Shown here: positions 41,710 to 53,016 of the stretch, piece after piece | Layout of the letters: every line of letters begins with the position of its first letter | How positions within the stretch are numbered: the first letter of the stretch is position 1 | Source of the DNA: Pyrenophora tritici-repentis | Lineage: Eukaryota > Ascomycota > Dothideomycetes > Pleosporales > Pleosporaceae | Length of the DNA stretch: 64,000 bases | Direction: 5' to 3' | Assembly (NCBI RefSeq): GCF_003171515.1 | Contig: NC_089392.1 | Location: 620,001 to 684,000 of the forward strand | Program-made: the position numbers and the translations under genes | The notes under the pieces: generated by a model | What the model was told of the DNA's origin: nothing | Database searches by the model: none | The model's input: only the letters and a program-made list of their open reading frames with translations

Positions 41710-44626
41710 TCATAGCTCAATCTTCAGTGTTTGGTCAACGGTGAGTTCGCCAGACTCGATGCGGTCAACGCGGAGTACGAGCTCCTGGTAAGTAGTGAGC
41801 AAATGCAAGTATTGGCTATTTAGTTCATGGACATACCTTGAGAGCTCTGGCTGTCTTGAAGGCAAGTGGCGGAATCCGCTCGCGACCTCCGTCCCTGATG
41901 TCAACAGCAAGCATGTTTTGTCTGCATTCGTCGAGCACTTCCACAACGGGAATAGCATGCTTTTTCAAAGCAGGATTGGATATTTGGTTCACAGCATCAT
42001 AAGTCTTGTTGCCGGTGTCATCGACTGCTCGCGAGATTTCTTGGATGTATTGATAAATTTGCTGCTCATCGGCGGGCGATGAGTCAGGCTTCGAGCGGAT
42101 GAGGTTGACCAATGGCTGAATGTTTTGAACGAGGAGGGCTGTCTGGTCTTCGAGGTAGTTCTGCCATCGTCAATGTGCTGCTAGCTTGGGTACTATTCAG
42201 GAACGTACCTTGAACTCAAGCATGCCGCTGTCGTTCATGCCGTTCGTACCGTTCATGCCTGCACTTTGACGATCGTAACCACTGTAAGGCAAGCTGTAGT
42301 TGCTGTATCGGGTCGTGTCGCTGCTACCGCCTTTGCTACTACGGCCACGTTGGTGACCGTAATTTGAAGCGGGGGCGTTGCCGTTGCCATTCATATTGGC
42401 ATCATTGGGCAGATACGCACCATAGCTGGCATTTCCGTTGGGTTTCAGAGGCATTGGCCTGTCGGCGTCTTCGTCTTCTGCATCTAGCTCATCTTCCGGG
42501 GTTTGCCGTACTTTGACAAGCTTAACGAGTTCGACAACGGCTGTAGACAAGTGGCTAGCGGCAGCATCCAGTAAGCTGACAGGTGACAGTCCAGAGGATG
42601 ATGCGTGGTTCTTGGTGGCTGTGATGAGATTGTTCGCCGTAGCACTAACACGAGACTTGAGTTTTGCTTGCTGCCTCTCGGGACTTCCAAGAATATCGCC
42701 GCTGACACTGCTACTGGGCGATTGGAGCTGGGAGAGTGGAGTACTGTCGATATCGCCCGTGATAGACCGCACACACTTGACTACATGCCGCATACTTTCG
42801 AGAGTTTGTTCCGGGTTGGCTCTTCTTGCCGTCTGCAGTAGTTCGTCGATACTGAGCTGAAATTTCGTCACATGAACATCTTTGACTAAACCATCGGGTG
42901 ATGTAAAACTAGTGTCGCGTGCGTAACTGTTGATGTCTAGCGACGCAAGCTGTGACAGGCCCATAGAGGATGCCTTGAGATTCCTGAGTTGCGTCTTCGC
43001 ACGTGCGTATCGAGACTTCCAGTCCTTCAGCTCAGCTTCAAGTGTCGTAACCTGGTTTGCCATTCGCTCTTCCTTTTCGGCAGCTGCATCGCTGCGAGCT
43101 GATAACTCCTTCATTTCTTGCAGGAATATGGATGCATCTCTCCGGACTTCTTCGGCCACTTGCTGTTGCTCGCTCAGTTCTTGCTCGAGCTCCTCACAGC
43201 GTTGTCTCCAATTGCCATCACCATCCTCGAATGACTGTTGGCGGGGCTGGGATTCAAGTTTTGCGATTTGGGCACGCAAGTTGTTTTCCACGCCTTCGTT
43301 CTCGCTGCGGAGTTTGTTGATCTCGGACCGAAGTGACGAGTTGAGACTCTCAGCCTTTTCGAGCTTCTCTTCCAGAGAGGAACGAAGTTGATCCCATTCA
43401 GCACGCTCAGATGCTGAAGCGCCATCTCGCATCGAATTGGGGTCTTGAAGTCGCCGTAGCTCGTCATCCTTGTCTCGTATGCTAGCCTCGAGTGAACCGA
43501 TTTTGCCCTGCAGCTCCGAAACCTGGTTTTGCAGATCTGCCGTCATCTTTTCCTGCGCCATGCTCATGCTTTTTGCGCTTTTATTTGTTTGGCGCCGTGT
43601 AGCAGCTCCTTCCAGATTGAAAGCATCGTCGTCGTCGTCTGCCGCACTGTCATCGTCTTCTACGAGTGTGCCCTTGTTCGGTACAATTGTGTTGGACTGA
43701 AATGTTTTGGGCAAAGGGCGTCCGAAGGAGCTGACCTCATTTCCTGATCCAGGCCGCGATCCAGGCCCAGGTCGCATTGGAGGGCCTCCTGGTCCACCCA
43801 TGGGCCCGCCCATTGGAGGCGGCCCTCGATATCCAGGGCCACCAGGCGGGGGTCGGCCGCCCATGCTGTTCGGTGTGCCTACTCTGCTTGGAGGTCCTCT
43901 ATTGCTTATGCGGCTTGCAATACTTGCGGCCGGGCTGGCAGAACGCGGAGGCAGGTCGGCTCCGGTGAAGCGCGGAAATCTTCGCTCGAGCTCGTAGAAG
44001 ACGTCGGTAGCGAGTTGACGGAAGCGCTCGAGAGGCAGGGTTGACAGCTTTTGTCTGGCTTGGTTGCGTTTCGGGTGGAAGTTGTTCTTGGGAAGCAGGA
44101 ATTTGGGCGTCTCGTTCCCCGGCGCACCTGGCCCTCCGCGCTTGCGATCCGTCTCTCTACGTATGGACTCGTCGTATACGTCGGTGCTGAGTTCCTGAAA
44201 TTGCACGGCTGACAGCCTGGTCAGCTTGTCCTTGGCCCTGCTAGGCCGCGGATTGCCTTTTTCGTCATTCAGGTAGGGTCCTAGGTATGCCTTGAGCACA
44301 TTGAAATGTTCCGACATGGTCTCCTCCAGCGCCTGCATCTTTCGCGGATCCATCATTTGGCGGGAGCCGTCGCTCATACTCGAGGCATACAGTCCGGTGC
44401 CGTCGCTCGAGCGGCCTACGGAACTCGGCGGTGACGGGTTGCCGTTGCCTGTACCTGGGCGCATGCCGTTGAGCATGCCTCCATCTGGGGTGCCCGGACC
44501 GTATCCGTTGGGTGGAATGGTGGGAGAGTAGGGGTTGTCGCCGGCCATGTTGCGGTAGCCGGTGATGGGCGACCAGTCCTGACTGTCGGTCGAAACAGGC
44601 GAAAGGACGCCATTGCGGGTGTTCAT
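41710..44626 (-). CDS. SPA2: Spa2-like polarisome scaffold protein
   Basis: Three exons (42209-44626, 41837-42160, 41710-41784) encode 938 residues. Introns are 42161-42208 and 41785-41836, both canonical GT-AG in phase 0. Two Spa2 homology domain (GIT/SHD) repeats are seen at about residues 129-157 (KDKLTRLSAVQFQELSTDVYDE) and 186-216 (RQKLSTLPLERFRQLATDVFYE). They are followed by Pro/Gly-rich linkers, a long coiled coil (~370-600, e.g. ELQGKIGSLEASIRDKDDEL) and a conserved C-terminal block in exons 2-3 (VQNIQPLVNLIRSK, ALKVELVLRV at the junction region). Spa2 organises the polarisome at hyphal tips, linking formins and MAP kinases to polarised growth. The ATG at 44626 is preferred over the upstream Met at 44659. 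Exons 2 and 3 are short and easily missed. Confidence 0.93.
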
Positions 44627-45649
44627 GGCGAGGGTAGTCGTGGCTGCGTGGTGTTTCACCCCGCGGGTGGCCGCGCTGTCAGCTCGTATCGTATCCGCGC
44701 CGGAGTGTGCTAGTTGGTGGATGGAAAGTGCAAAAGGTTACAGACGAGGGTCGGCGTGGCTGCAAAGGGCGCGCGCTGGTGAAACTTTAGGCGTGGTAGG
44801 ATTAACTTTGGAGTTGGCGGCCGCTCGGCAGTGTCACGGAAGGCGATGCGGTGAAGGAACGAAGGCGCACAAAGCGTGCAGAACAACAACAAAGCAGATG
44901 CTGGTAGCTGGCGTGATGGAGAGAAAGTGCATGCACGACAGCGTCTAGTCAAAGAGCCTGGGGTGCAGGTTGTTGCAGATGCAGATGCAGCAGTAGCAGC
45001 AGCAGTAGCGAACAATACGAGCAAGCAAGAACCCAACCGCCTGGGGCCGCCTACACACTTAAGAAGCTGCTCTTGCCAAATATCGGTCATGATGCCCCTT
45101 TCGCAGCGGGCCCTTTTTTGCTGGGGAAGCATTCGACGGCTTAACTTGGCCGCTAGCCAGTTGGAGCAGCCGGGGCAGGGCGACGAATGGCAAGAGCCGA
45201 GCGGCTGCAAAAGCCCATGTCCAGCCATCAGGCGGGGGTGGACAAGTGGCTGGAGACGCAAGTGGCGTACGGGCGCTGCTGACATGAGGCTTGAAATAGG
45301 CACGCCGTCTACCTCATACTATCATATCAGCAGAAGTCTCAGAAGAAGTGGATAGAGGCTGCGCTGATAGTGATAACACCACTGAGCATAAACATTCCCA
45401 TAGTCCCCCATGGTGTCACTGTCAGCGGGAAGCCTGCAGGTGGTCTGGTCGCAGGTCGCAGGTCGCTCCTTCCCACCTCACTAGCTGGGCATGGGCGCGC
45501 CGCCGAGATTAGCAGCAGCACCCTGGCTCTCGGGTCTGGCCCGGCGATCATATCACAGTAGTACCGCCCATGGAACCGTCTATACGAGCCAAAGACCAAC
45601 GTCTTGCGAATACCAATACCATTGCTACCTGTCTACTGACAAATCAACC
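44627..45649. other. Long 5' region of the Spa2 gene
   Basis: About 1 kb between the Spa2 start and the 3' end of the ING gene, which lies on the same strand. It contains a short (GCA)n/(CAG)n-type microsatellite around 44975-45005. Minus-strand ORFs (44710-45303, 45339-45599) have no recognisable domain and may be leader or chance ORFs. Confidence 0.5.
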
Positions 45650-46979
45650 TCAACGTGCCCTCTTAATCTTGGCTGGCGCCTGGTTCCTGCACTCGGGACA
45701 CAGCCAGTCCCCCAGCGGTTCCTCCTTGATGCCCACACACTCCCAATGAAACCATTGATACCGACAGTTGTCATTGTCGCAGGCTACCATGTCGCCGAAG
45801 CTGACACGCTGACAGGTGCAGTACTTGGTGTCGTCCGACTCGTCCTCTTCTGCATCGCCGCCTCCAATGCCCGACATGTCCTCGTCTTCTGTGCCTGCCT
45901 CGCTCGCCACGCTCTCATCATCTGCCGTCGTCGAAGGCGATGCCCGCGACCCGCCCTTGCGCCGCTTCTTGTTCACCCCGGACTTTGCAGTGAGTGCCGC
46001 CTTGCGCAGAGGTTGTTGTGGTTTCGCCTTCTTCACTGTGAGTACATTTTTCTGTGGCCTGGGTCCAACGCTACCTGCACGGGAACCTGGTGTCGATGGT
46101 TTAGGGGTCCCCGGTCCTATCGAGCCTTGTCGCCCCAAGTTGGAGGATGCTGCAGGGAGGGGCCCAATGCCTCCTGTTGGTCTGCGCCGCTTGCTGTCGC
46201 TCCCGGCCGATGCCTCCCGCTCTTGTCGTGCATTTGCCTGTATGGCACTCTGCGCATTCGTGAGCCGCTGCTGGTTTAGGAGCGCTTGTGTTTGCATGTT
46301 CTGTAGTGATGGGTTCAATCTTGAGTTGATACCTACATTGGTCGCGTTGGTGATTCGCGCCATGGCAGCTGCTTGCGCAAGGTTTGGAGCCCCGCCGCCT
46401 TGGTTGCCAGAGATGGAAAGCAGCGGTGTATTGGCACCCGTATTTGTCGCCGATGCTGGAGGAACCAAATTTCCAGGTGAGTCTCTCAGCAGCGAAGGCA
46501 TCTGGGGATCAGTAGGTATCGACCCATCATTTTGCAGATCTCGCAGTTTGATATCCAGTCGCTTCACGTGACGATCGAGCTGCCTTGTCCTTAGCAGAAG
46601 CGGCATACAGCCTAGACAAGACACTTACAAGTGCAGCAGCTTTTTCAACTAGTCCAATCTTCTCTTCTTGCAGTAGCTGTGCTCTTTCGTAGTTTGCAAG
46701 AATCGTCTTCGAATAGGCAACTTCCTTTGGATTTTCTACTAGGCTGCCGTTGAGCTTGATGAACTTTTGCAGGCTTCCATCGCGTTGCTGTATCCCAGCG
46801 CGTAATTCCTGGATCTGGTTGTCTTTGGCCTGCACTTCCTCGTAAAGATGCGTGATTTCGGCTGGAAGATTTGCGACTGTCGGCCGTTAGCTACTATGGC
46901 TGCATGAAAAATTCTGTCCAATATTACCATCATGTACAAACTGCTCCAGTACGGTTGCTGCGTCCTCTGCGATGGCCAT
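45650..46979 (-). CDS. YNG2: ING-family PHD-finger protein, Yng2-like
   Basis: Three exons (46928-46979, 46629-46876, 45650-46579) encode 409 residues. Introns 46877-46927 and 46580-46628 are GT-AG. The second restores [21 protein letters not shown], typical of the ING N-terminal domain. That domain begins [21 protein letters not shown] and contains [21 protein letters not shown] Ser/Pro/Ala-rich basic linker follows, then a C-terminal C4HC3 PHD finger: [20 protein letters not shown] ... WFHWECVGI ... [14 protein letters not shown] fingers bind trimethylated H3K4, and in fungi such proteins are subunits of the NuA4 acetyltransferase (Yng2) or other HAT/HDAC complexes. Choosing Yng2 among ING paralogues is an inference. 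It is divergent from a histone deacetylase gene, with 386 bp between starts. Confidence 0.9.
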
Positions 46980-47365
46980 GGTGTGAGTTCGACCTGCTCG
47001 CGTGTGGCGATGGGCTCAGGTGACGTGTACGTTGTGCGCAACGATGCGCTTAAAAGACCTGCGATATGACGGTTCTTTGCGAATGCGACTTTGGTAGTCA
47101 AGAGCCGACGGCTCGTTGGTGAATGCGCGAGTGAAAGAGGCGCGCGCGGTGAAGGAGGAAACCACTTTGCACGAGAACAACTCTTTCTGCTTGACGCTCA
47201 CTTGGCTTCTATCGCTCACTTGTATCCTTCAACTTGGACCCAAGTTTTCCAACTATTTCTACGAGGCTGCCTGTTTGCGTATCGCGGTCGTGATCGCGCG
47301 TCCACGACCTGCAGGTACAGCTAGCCAAGGACCCAGGCTTACCGGTAGATTACGTGTTCGGCACC
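46980..47365. promoter_or_regulatory. Bidirectional promoter region of the ING and histone deacetylase genes
   Basis: The 386 bp between the start codons at 46979 (minus) and 47366 (plus) must carry both promoters. I see no clear TATA box; GC content is moderate. No gene is present. Confidence 0.5.
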
Positions 47366-49487
47366 ATGCCGCGCTACCACCAATCAGATAATAGTGCCCG
47401 AGACGACGTCTCAACGACGACGGGCGAGCAAGATGCCGATGCCGATTCCGACTACGACTACGAGGTGGATGGCGAAGACCAAGACGACGACGAAACACAG
47501 ACACGGTTTAAGTTTACCAACGCAAACGCACCTCCGGAGCTTAGCACACTTCTGAACGGTCCTCAGTGGAAGGCACCCGAACCAGGCACGAGGCGCGCAC
47601 CTAGGGTAAATTATAGCCTTACCGACCAGTCTCCGCAACCCGCTACGCAAACCCGTGTACGAGCGGAAACACGTTCGCAGACACCTAAAGTATGCATCTG
47701 CTTACGACTCCAAAATGTCCAAAACTTTCTTATGAGTCGACACATACTGACAGCAAAAGAAGAGTTTAGCAGAAAAGGTAGCCAGGGACTTGCGCAAACC
47801 ACCCCCGCGTCCTGATTTCCCGACTCTAGCACGCTGGGAAAAGGGCCGGAAAGAAGAGCTGAGGACGCACTCGTTCGTTGACAAGTTTGTCGGCACCCAA
47901 GACCATCGTGACCGTTGGATCTTCGAAGGAGCTTCCAGCCCACGCATCGTTGACGTCGTTGACGAATTCGAGATGCCGAGTTCCGGCTACATCCACTCTA
48001 ATGGACCTGCCAACAATATTGTGCAGGAGTACTCTCCGTTCGACACCTACGTTGCCAGCTACCAGGACTTCAAGGTCCTTTCTAATTCTGAAAAGCAGGA
48101 GGTAATCAAGAACGAAGTTGAAGAGAATGGTCTAGAAAGGCCAAAAGGCTGGAACGTTTCATTCCATTACAACCCGCATGTCGAGTATCACCATTTTGGG
48201 AGCTCACATCCCATGAAACCATGGCGGTTAACGCTCACGAAACAACTCGTTGTCGCATATGGTCTGGAGTATACTATGGACATCTATTCACCGAGACCTG
48301 CTTCCATGGATGAATTAGCACTATTCCACGAGCGTACATATCTCGATTATCTGAGCAGGATCACTCCCCAGAACGCGCAACCCGACGATCCTCTATACTC
48401 CGAATTCGGATTTGGCGGCGATTCCAACGATTGTCCAGTTTTTGACGGATTATGGAACTATGTATCGCTCTATACGGGCGCCACGATAAGCGCAGCGCAG
48501 ACTCTGGTCAACAACACTTCTGACATTGCCATCAACTGGTCTGGAGGTTTGCATCACGCCAAGAAGAATCTTGCCTCTGGTTTTTGCTACGTGAATGACA
48601 TTGTTATAGCTATACAGCATTTACTCCGCACACATTCACGTGTCCTGTATATCGACATTGATGTCCACCATGGCGATGGGGTCGAACAGGCATTTGACTC
48701 AACGGACAGGGTGTTTACTCTCTCCTATCACAAATACGGCATTGATAAGCACGGATGGCCCTTTTTCCCGGGCACTGGTAGCATCGAGGACACAGGCCCG
48801 AAAGACCCCACAAACCCAGGCAAGGCACACAGCCTGAACATCCCGATCGACGATGGCATCGACGACGAGCAGTATCAATGGCTGTTCAAGACTGTGACAG
48901 GCGCTGTCATCGAAAAGTACAACCCGACGGCCATTGTCTTGCAGTCAGGCGCCGACTCCCTTGGCGGCGATCGTCTCGGTCGCTTCAACCTAAACATCAA
49001 AGCGCATGGGTTCTGTGTACAGACTGTCAAAGACTACGGTCGGCCACTACTTCTTATTGGTGGAGGTGGCTATACACCACGCAACGTGGCACGAACATGG
49101 TGTCACGAGACAGCTGTATGTGTTGGCGCACAATTGCACAACGAGCTTCCCAGTCACGTCCCATATCTGCAAGCCTTCCAGGGCGCAGAGAATGGCGACG
49201 GTGTTCTGTATCCGGACCTTCACAACATCAAACGGCACGAGAATCTCAACTCGCAGGCGAAACTGCACAAATTAGTGGAGCAGGCGCTTGAAAACTTGAG
49301 GTACTTGGAGGGTGCGCCTAGTGTCAACGTCGACACCAGGGGCATTTCCTTGGAGCAGCTTATGAAGGTCAGGGAAGAGATTGACCGACAGCTTGAAGAA
49401 GAAAACGAGGAGAGGGAGCGGCAAAGTGCGGAGAATTCCAGACGCAAGAAGGAGCGGAATGTGGGCGGGCGAGGAGAGCGAAGGTAG
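47366..49487 (+). CDS. HOS2: Class I histone deacetylase, Hos2-like
   Basis: Two exons, 47366-47689 and 47754-49487, encode 685 residues. The 64-bp intron 47690-47753 has a GTATGC donor, a CTGAC branch site and a CAG acceptor in phase 0. The first ~240 residues are an acidic, disordered extension (DADADSDYDYEVDGEDQDDD) not part of the catalytic fold. The deacetylase domain starts near residue 244 with HHFGSSHPMKPWRLTLTKQL, which favours Hos2 over Rpd3. It contains GGLHHAKKNLASGFCYVND (active-site His pair), DIDVHHGDGV near 409-418 (zinc ligands), SGADSLGGDRLG (third ligand Asp) and GGGGYTPRNVARTW (catalytic Tyr). The end is a charged coiled coil. Hos2 is the deacetylase of the Set3 complex, acting on H3/H4 in coding regions; related fungal enzymes affect virulence. 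A small insertion (YGIDKHGWPFFPGTG) departs from the family consensus. Confidence 0.88.
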
Positions 49488-50031
49488 AGGTTCATGGGGG
49501 AGTCATGATTTCCTGCCGAGGCATAAGCAGTAGTCAAAAGAAGATACGTCTTGCAGTACCCATAGCACTCACTGATACATGATGGACCGATTAGGTTTTG
49601 AGTATCCAAGTTAGAATGCAAGGTAGCAGCTGCTTGAGACGAAGCTGATTGGGCTCGGTGCTAATATGATGTAATGTGAGGAAAGTGAAGACGACAGCTT
49701 ATCTAACAAGCATGGTAGTCGGAGATGCCGGACCGGACAAAGAGGTCATCTCCGGGATGAGGAGTACGGACATAATTCCGTCTGCTCTGTTTGGCACGTT
49801 GAGGCCACCCACTCAGCGTAAGATCTGGTGGGCGGTGGATTATAAATCCCGAACGGGGGCTCCTCAAACCGCCGACGGAGACTTGAGTTGACCCAATCCC
49901 GACAATAGACTAGGGTGTCTCCGCCAGAGTCAGCCACACGGTGCAGCGAGACTATACCTAGGTAATGTCAGGAGGTGTGTAGAGGATGAAAAGAGAATTA
50001 CGACAGTCGTCCTTTGGTCTATCTATATACA
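49488..50031. promoter_or_regulatory. Upstream region of the Zn2Cys6 gene with CGG palindromes
   Basis: About 540 bp. It contains CGG-N5-CCG at 49720-49730 and CGG-N8-CCG at 49767-49780, plus further CGG/CCG triplets up to about 49885. Inverted CGG triplets are the known form of binding sites for dimeric Zn2Cys6 proteins. Whether they bind the protein encoded just downstream is speculation. Confidence 0.4.
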
Positions 50032-52800
50032 ATGTCCGTCGAGCGACGGCCGAGCCAGCAGTCGTCGATTGGCCCAGGACAGACGCACGGCAGCAGCAGC
50101 AACGGCCCCTCATCCGGAAGCCCGACGCCAAACCCCCGGTCGTGCGTTACCTGTCGGAGGCGCAAAGTCAAGTGCGACAAGAAGAATCCGTGTTCCAACT
50201 GTGTGCGCGCCAAAATCGAATGCGTTTTTCCTGGACCTGGTCGCGCCCCGCGCAAGAGCCGCAAGCCTGCAGATGCTGAGCTACTCGAGCGACTGCGCCG
50301 CCTGGAGGATGTCGTGACGAGCCTGAACGCCCAAGTTGAGGGCCACGAGCAAGAGGCCGCTGACCGCGAGAGATCCCGCCAAAACAGCACCGTTGACGAC
50401 CCGTGCCCGTACGCCCAAAGTAGTAATGGTGGCGGTGAATCAAGAGCACATGCACAAGTGGCCGTGGACAACAGTGTCGAGGGCCTGGAGAATCGGTTTG
50501 GACGACTGGTGGTTGAAAAGGGCCGTAGTCGTTACATAAACAACAGCTTCTGGGCAAGCTTAAACAACGAGGTCGAGGACCTCAAAGCTATCCTCATTGA
50601 GCATTCCGACGACGAAGATGATGCGCATTCGCCCGACACGTCCAACTTGTCCTCGCAACATCATGGCTTCATCTTCGGCTACAGCTCGTCTAGCGTCGAC
50701 ATGCAGGCACTGCATCCTGGCCAGCAGCAGGCGCGCGACTTCTGGGAAGTCTACAAAGAAAACGTAGAATCTCTTGTCAAGGTTCTGCACATTCCAACGC
50801 ACGAGCCCATCATCCTCGACGCCTTTACCCACCTGGACAAGGTCGATAGAGGGCTGGAGGCACTCCTGTTCGCCATCTACTATGGTGCAGCCACCAGCAG
50901 TACCCCCGAGGACTGCCTGGCGAGATGGGGAGAAGACAGGGGCGTCCTCCTCAATCGTTATCGCTTTGGTCTGGAGCAGGCGCTCGCTAGAGCAAACTTC
51001 CTGTACTGCGACGAGGTCATCATCCTTCAAGCCTTTGTTGTATTCATGGTCCTGCTGAGGCGGAATGACGACGCACGCAAGATCTGGACATTGACTGGCC
51101 TGGTCGTACGCATTTCGCAGACGCTCGGAATACATAGAGACGGCTCGCACTTTGGCTTGCCTCCGTTCCAAGTGGAGATGCGCAGACGGCTGTGGTGGCA
51201 GGTCTGCATTCTTGATGCGAGGTCATCAGAAGACGATGGTTGCGATCCGAACATTGTAGAAGCACAATTCGATACAAAAATGGTGAGTCTCTGTTTGATT
51301 CCTAATTAAATCTGCTAATTGTCTTGTCCCCAGCCCCTCAACGTCAACGACACCGATTTGTACCCCGATATGACCGAATTTCCCGAAGAGCGCCAGGGCT
51401 TCACTGATATGACCTTCTGCTTGCTGCGCTTCGAGATTGCCAACATCTTTCGTCGCATCATCTACGTACCACCGGGCCCGAACAAATGCACAGAGTTCTT
51501 TGCAGGCCTCACCATTGAACAGAAAGAGAAGTGGATTACCGAATGCCATCAGGCCATGGAAGCTAAGTACTTGAAAAACTGTGACATGAACATTCCTATA
51601 TGCTGGGTTACCGCGACGATATCAAGGCTCATCATGAGCAAGATGTGGTTGATTATCTATCATCCACATCAGCGAAAGGACGGAGGTATAACATTGCCCC
51701 AAGAGACCAAAGACAAGCTCTTCATCACCTCGCTCGAAAACGTCGAATACTCCTTGCTTCTCGAAACCGAAGCTCGCACCATGAAGTGGGGTTGGCTCTT
51801 CCGTACATATATCCAATGGCATGCCATCGCTTTCCTCTTGTCCGAACTCTGTGTTCGTACCAAAGGCGAGGCAGTGGAGCGTGCGTGGAGGGCTTTGGAA
51901 GCCACGGCCGGCCGTTGGTGGTTTCCGCTTAACGATTCTTTGCAGATGGGCAAAGGTCAACAAGGTTGCTTATGGAAACCCCTTCGAAAACTACTAGCGA
52001 AAGCGAAAGCAGCACGGGAGCGTGAAATGGCTCTCGAGCGAGCCAGCATAGCTATCCGCAACGCACAATTTCGTAATGATCAACGCTCCTTTGAGTTCCC
52101 AGAGGCCATGGCACCAAAGACACTTTCATCTGTAACATCACAGCACTTAGATGCAGCGGCTTTGGATAGCTTATTGCGACCAGCAGCGTCCAAGCTTGGT
52201 GAGGTGCCTTTCACTCAGCACCCGAGCTGGCCAAACAGCCCGACAGAATCTAGGCCAGGTGTTGCCTTATCTTCACAAAATAGCAACGGCATGAGTAAAC
52301 AGCGAAAACTACCCGATGTAGCACCGAACAAGTTTTCAAACGATAATTACATCCTTAACAACGACCCTGTACGACACTTTGGAGACCTCCTTGACTTTGG
52401 TCTCGACAATCTACTTACTGAAGTTATGGGCAGCGGAGCCACAACGGGCCCCGACACCGAGCTGGAATACGCTGCAGCAAAATCCAGTGCGGAAAACACA
52501 AACTATCACCCTATTTCTAGGGCGATGCCTCCACAAACTATAGCAAGCGGCTACCCCACTTTTGGTGACGGCATGCTTCCGGTTACTAACATGGACTTTC
52601 GAATGGAAACCAATGCCAACAACGGATTGGAGCAGATAGACCTGAATGGGAACACAAATGAAGCCGCCATGATGGATAACGGCGACATGGACTGGACCCT
52701 TTGGGATGACATGGTGAACCAATATGGGACTACGGGACATAAGACCAATTCCGCAAGCACTTCTAGTGCGGCAACTCTGGGGCTTGTTCATTGGTTCTGA
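50032..52800 (+). CDS. Zn2Cys6 transcription factor with fungal-specific middle domain
   Basis: Two exons, 50032-51282 and 51334-52800, encode 905 residues. The 51-bp intron 51283-51333 has a GTGAGT donor and CAG acceptor in phase 0. The DNA-binding domain is complete: six cysteines at 38, 41, 48, 54, 57 and 64 (CVTCRRRKVKCDKKNPCSNC ...), pattern CX2CX6CX5CX2CX6C. A linker and a heptad-like helix (LLERLRRLEDVVTSLNAQVE) for dimerisation follow. The central fungal_trans-type region includes ISQTLGIHRDGSHFGLPPFQ and EMRRRLWWQVCILDARSSED, typical of this regulator class. The C-terminus is Asn/Asp-rich and acidic (MDNGDMDWTLWDDMV), a likely activation segment. Target genes cannot be deduced. No metabolic cluster adjoins it. 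Confidence 0.92.
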
Positions 52801-52813
52801 TTATTGTTTTAAT

Positions 52814-52971
52814 AGGCAGACATGTGGGAAGAGATATTTTGGTAATGACTAATCCAAGCTCACTCGCGCGTTTTCAGCCAGCTTTGTACCATACTAACGC
52901 AGCCAGACACGTGGGGAAGTGTTTTGGTAGTGACTAATCCAAACTCACTCGCGCGTTTTCAGCCAACTTTA
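52814..52971. repeat. Direct duplication of a ~72-bp segment
   Basis: Copy 1 at 52814-52886 and copy 2 at 52901-52971 share long identical parts (GACTAATCCAA, CTCACTCGCGCGTTTTCAGC) and differ by a few substitutions and small indels. They lie between the Zn2Cys6 gene stop and the next ATG at 53017. Copy 2 has CACGTG where copy 1 has CATGTG. Confidence 0.85.
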
Positions 52972-53016
52972 CTCTGCCCCGCGCGATTTCTCAGTCATAC
53001 ACAACATTCAAAGCAA

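Noticed and set aside
42438..43391. Ser-rich plus-strand ORFs
   Set aside because: Antisense shadows of the coiled-coil part of the Spa2 gene.
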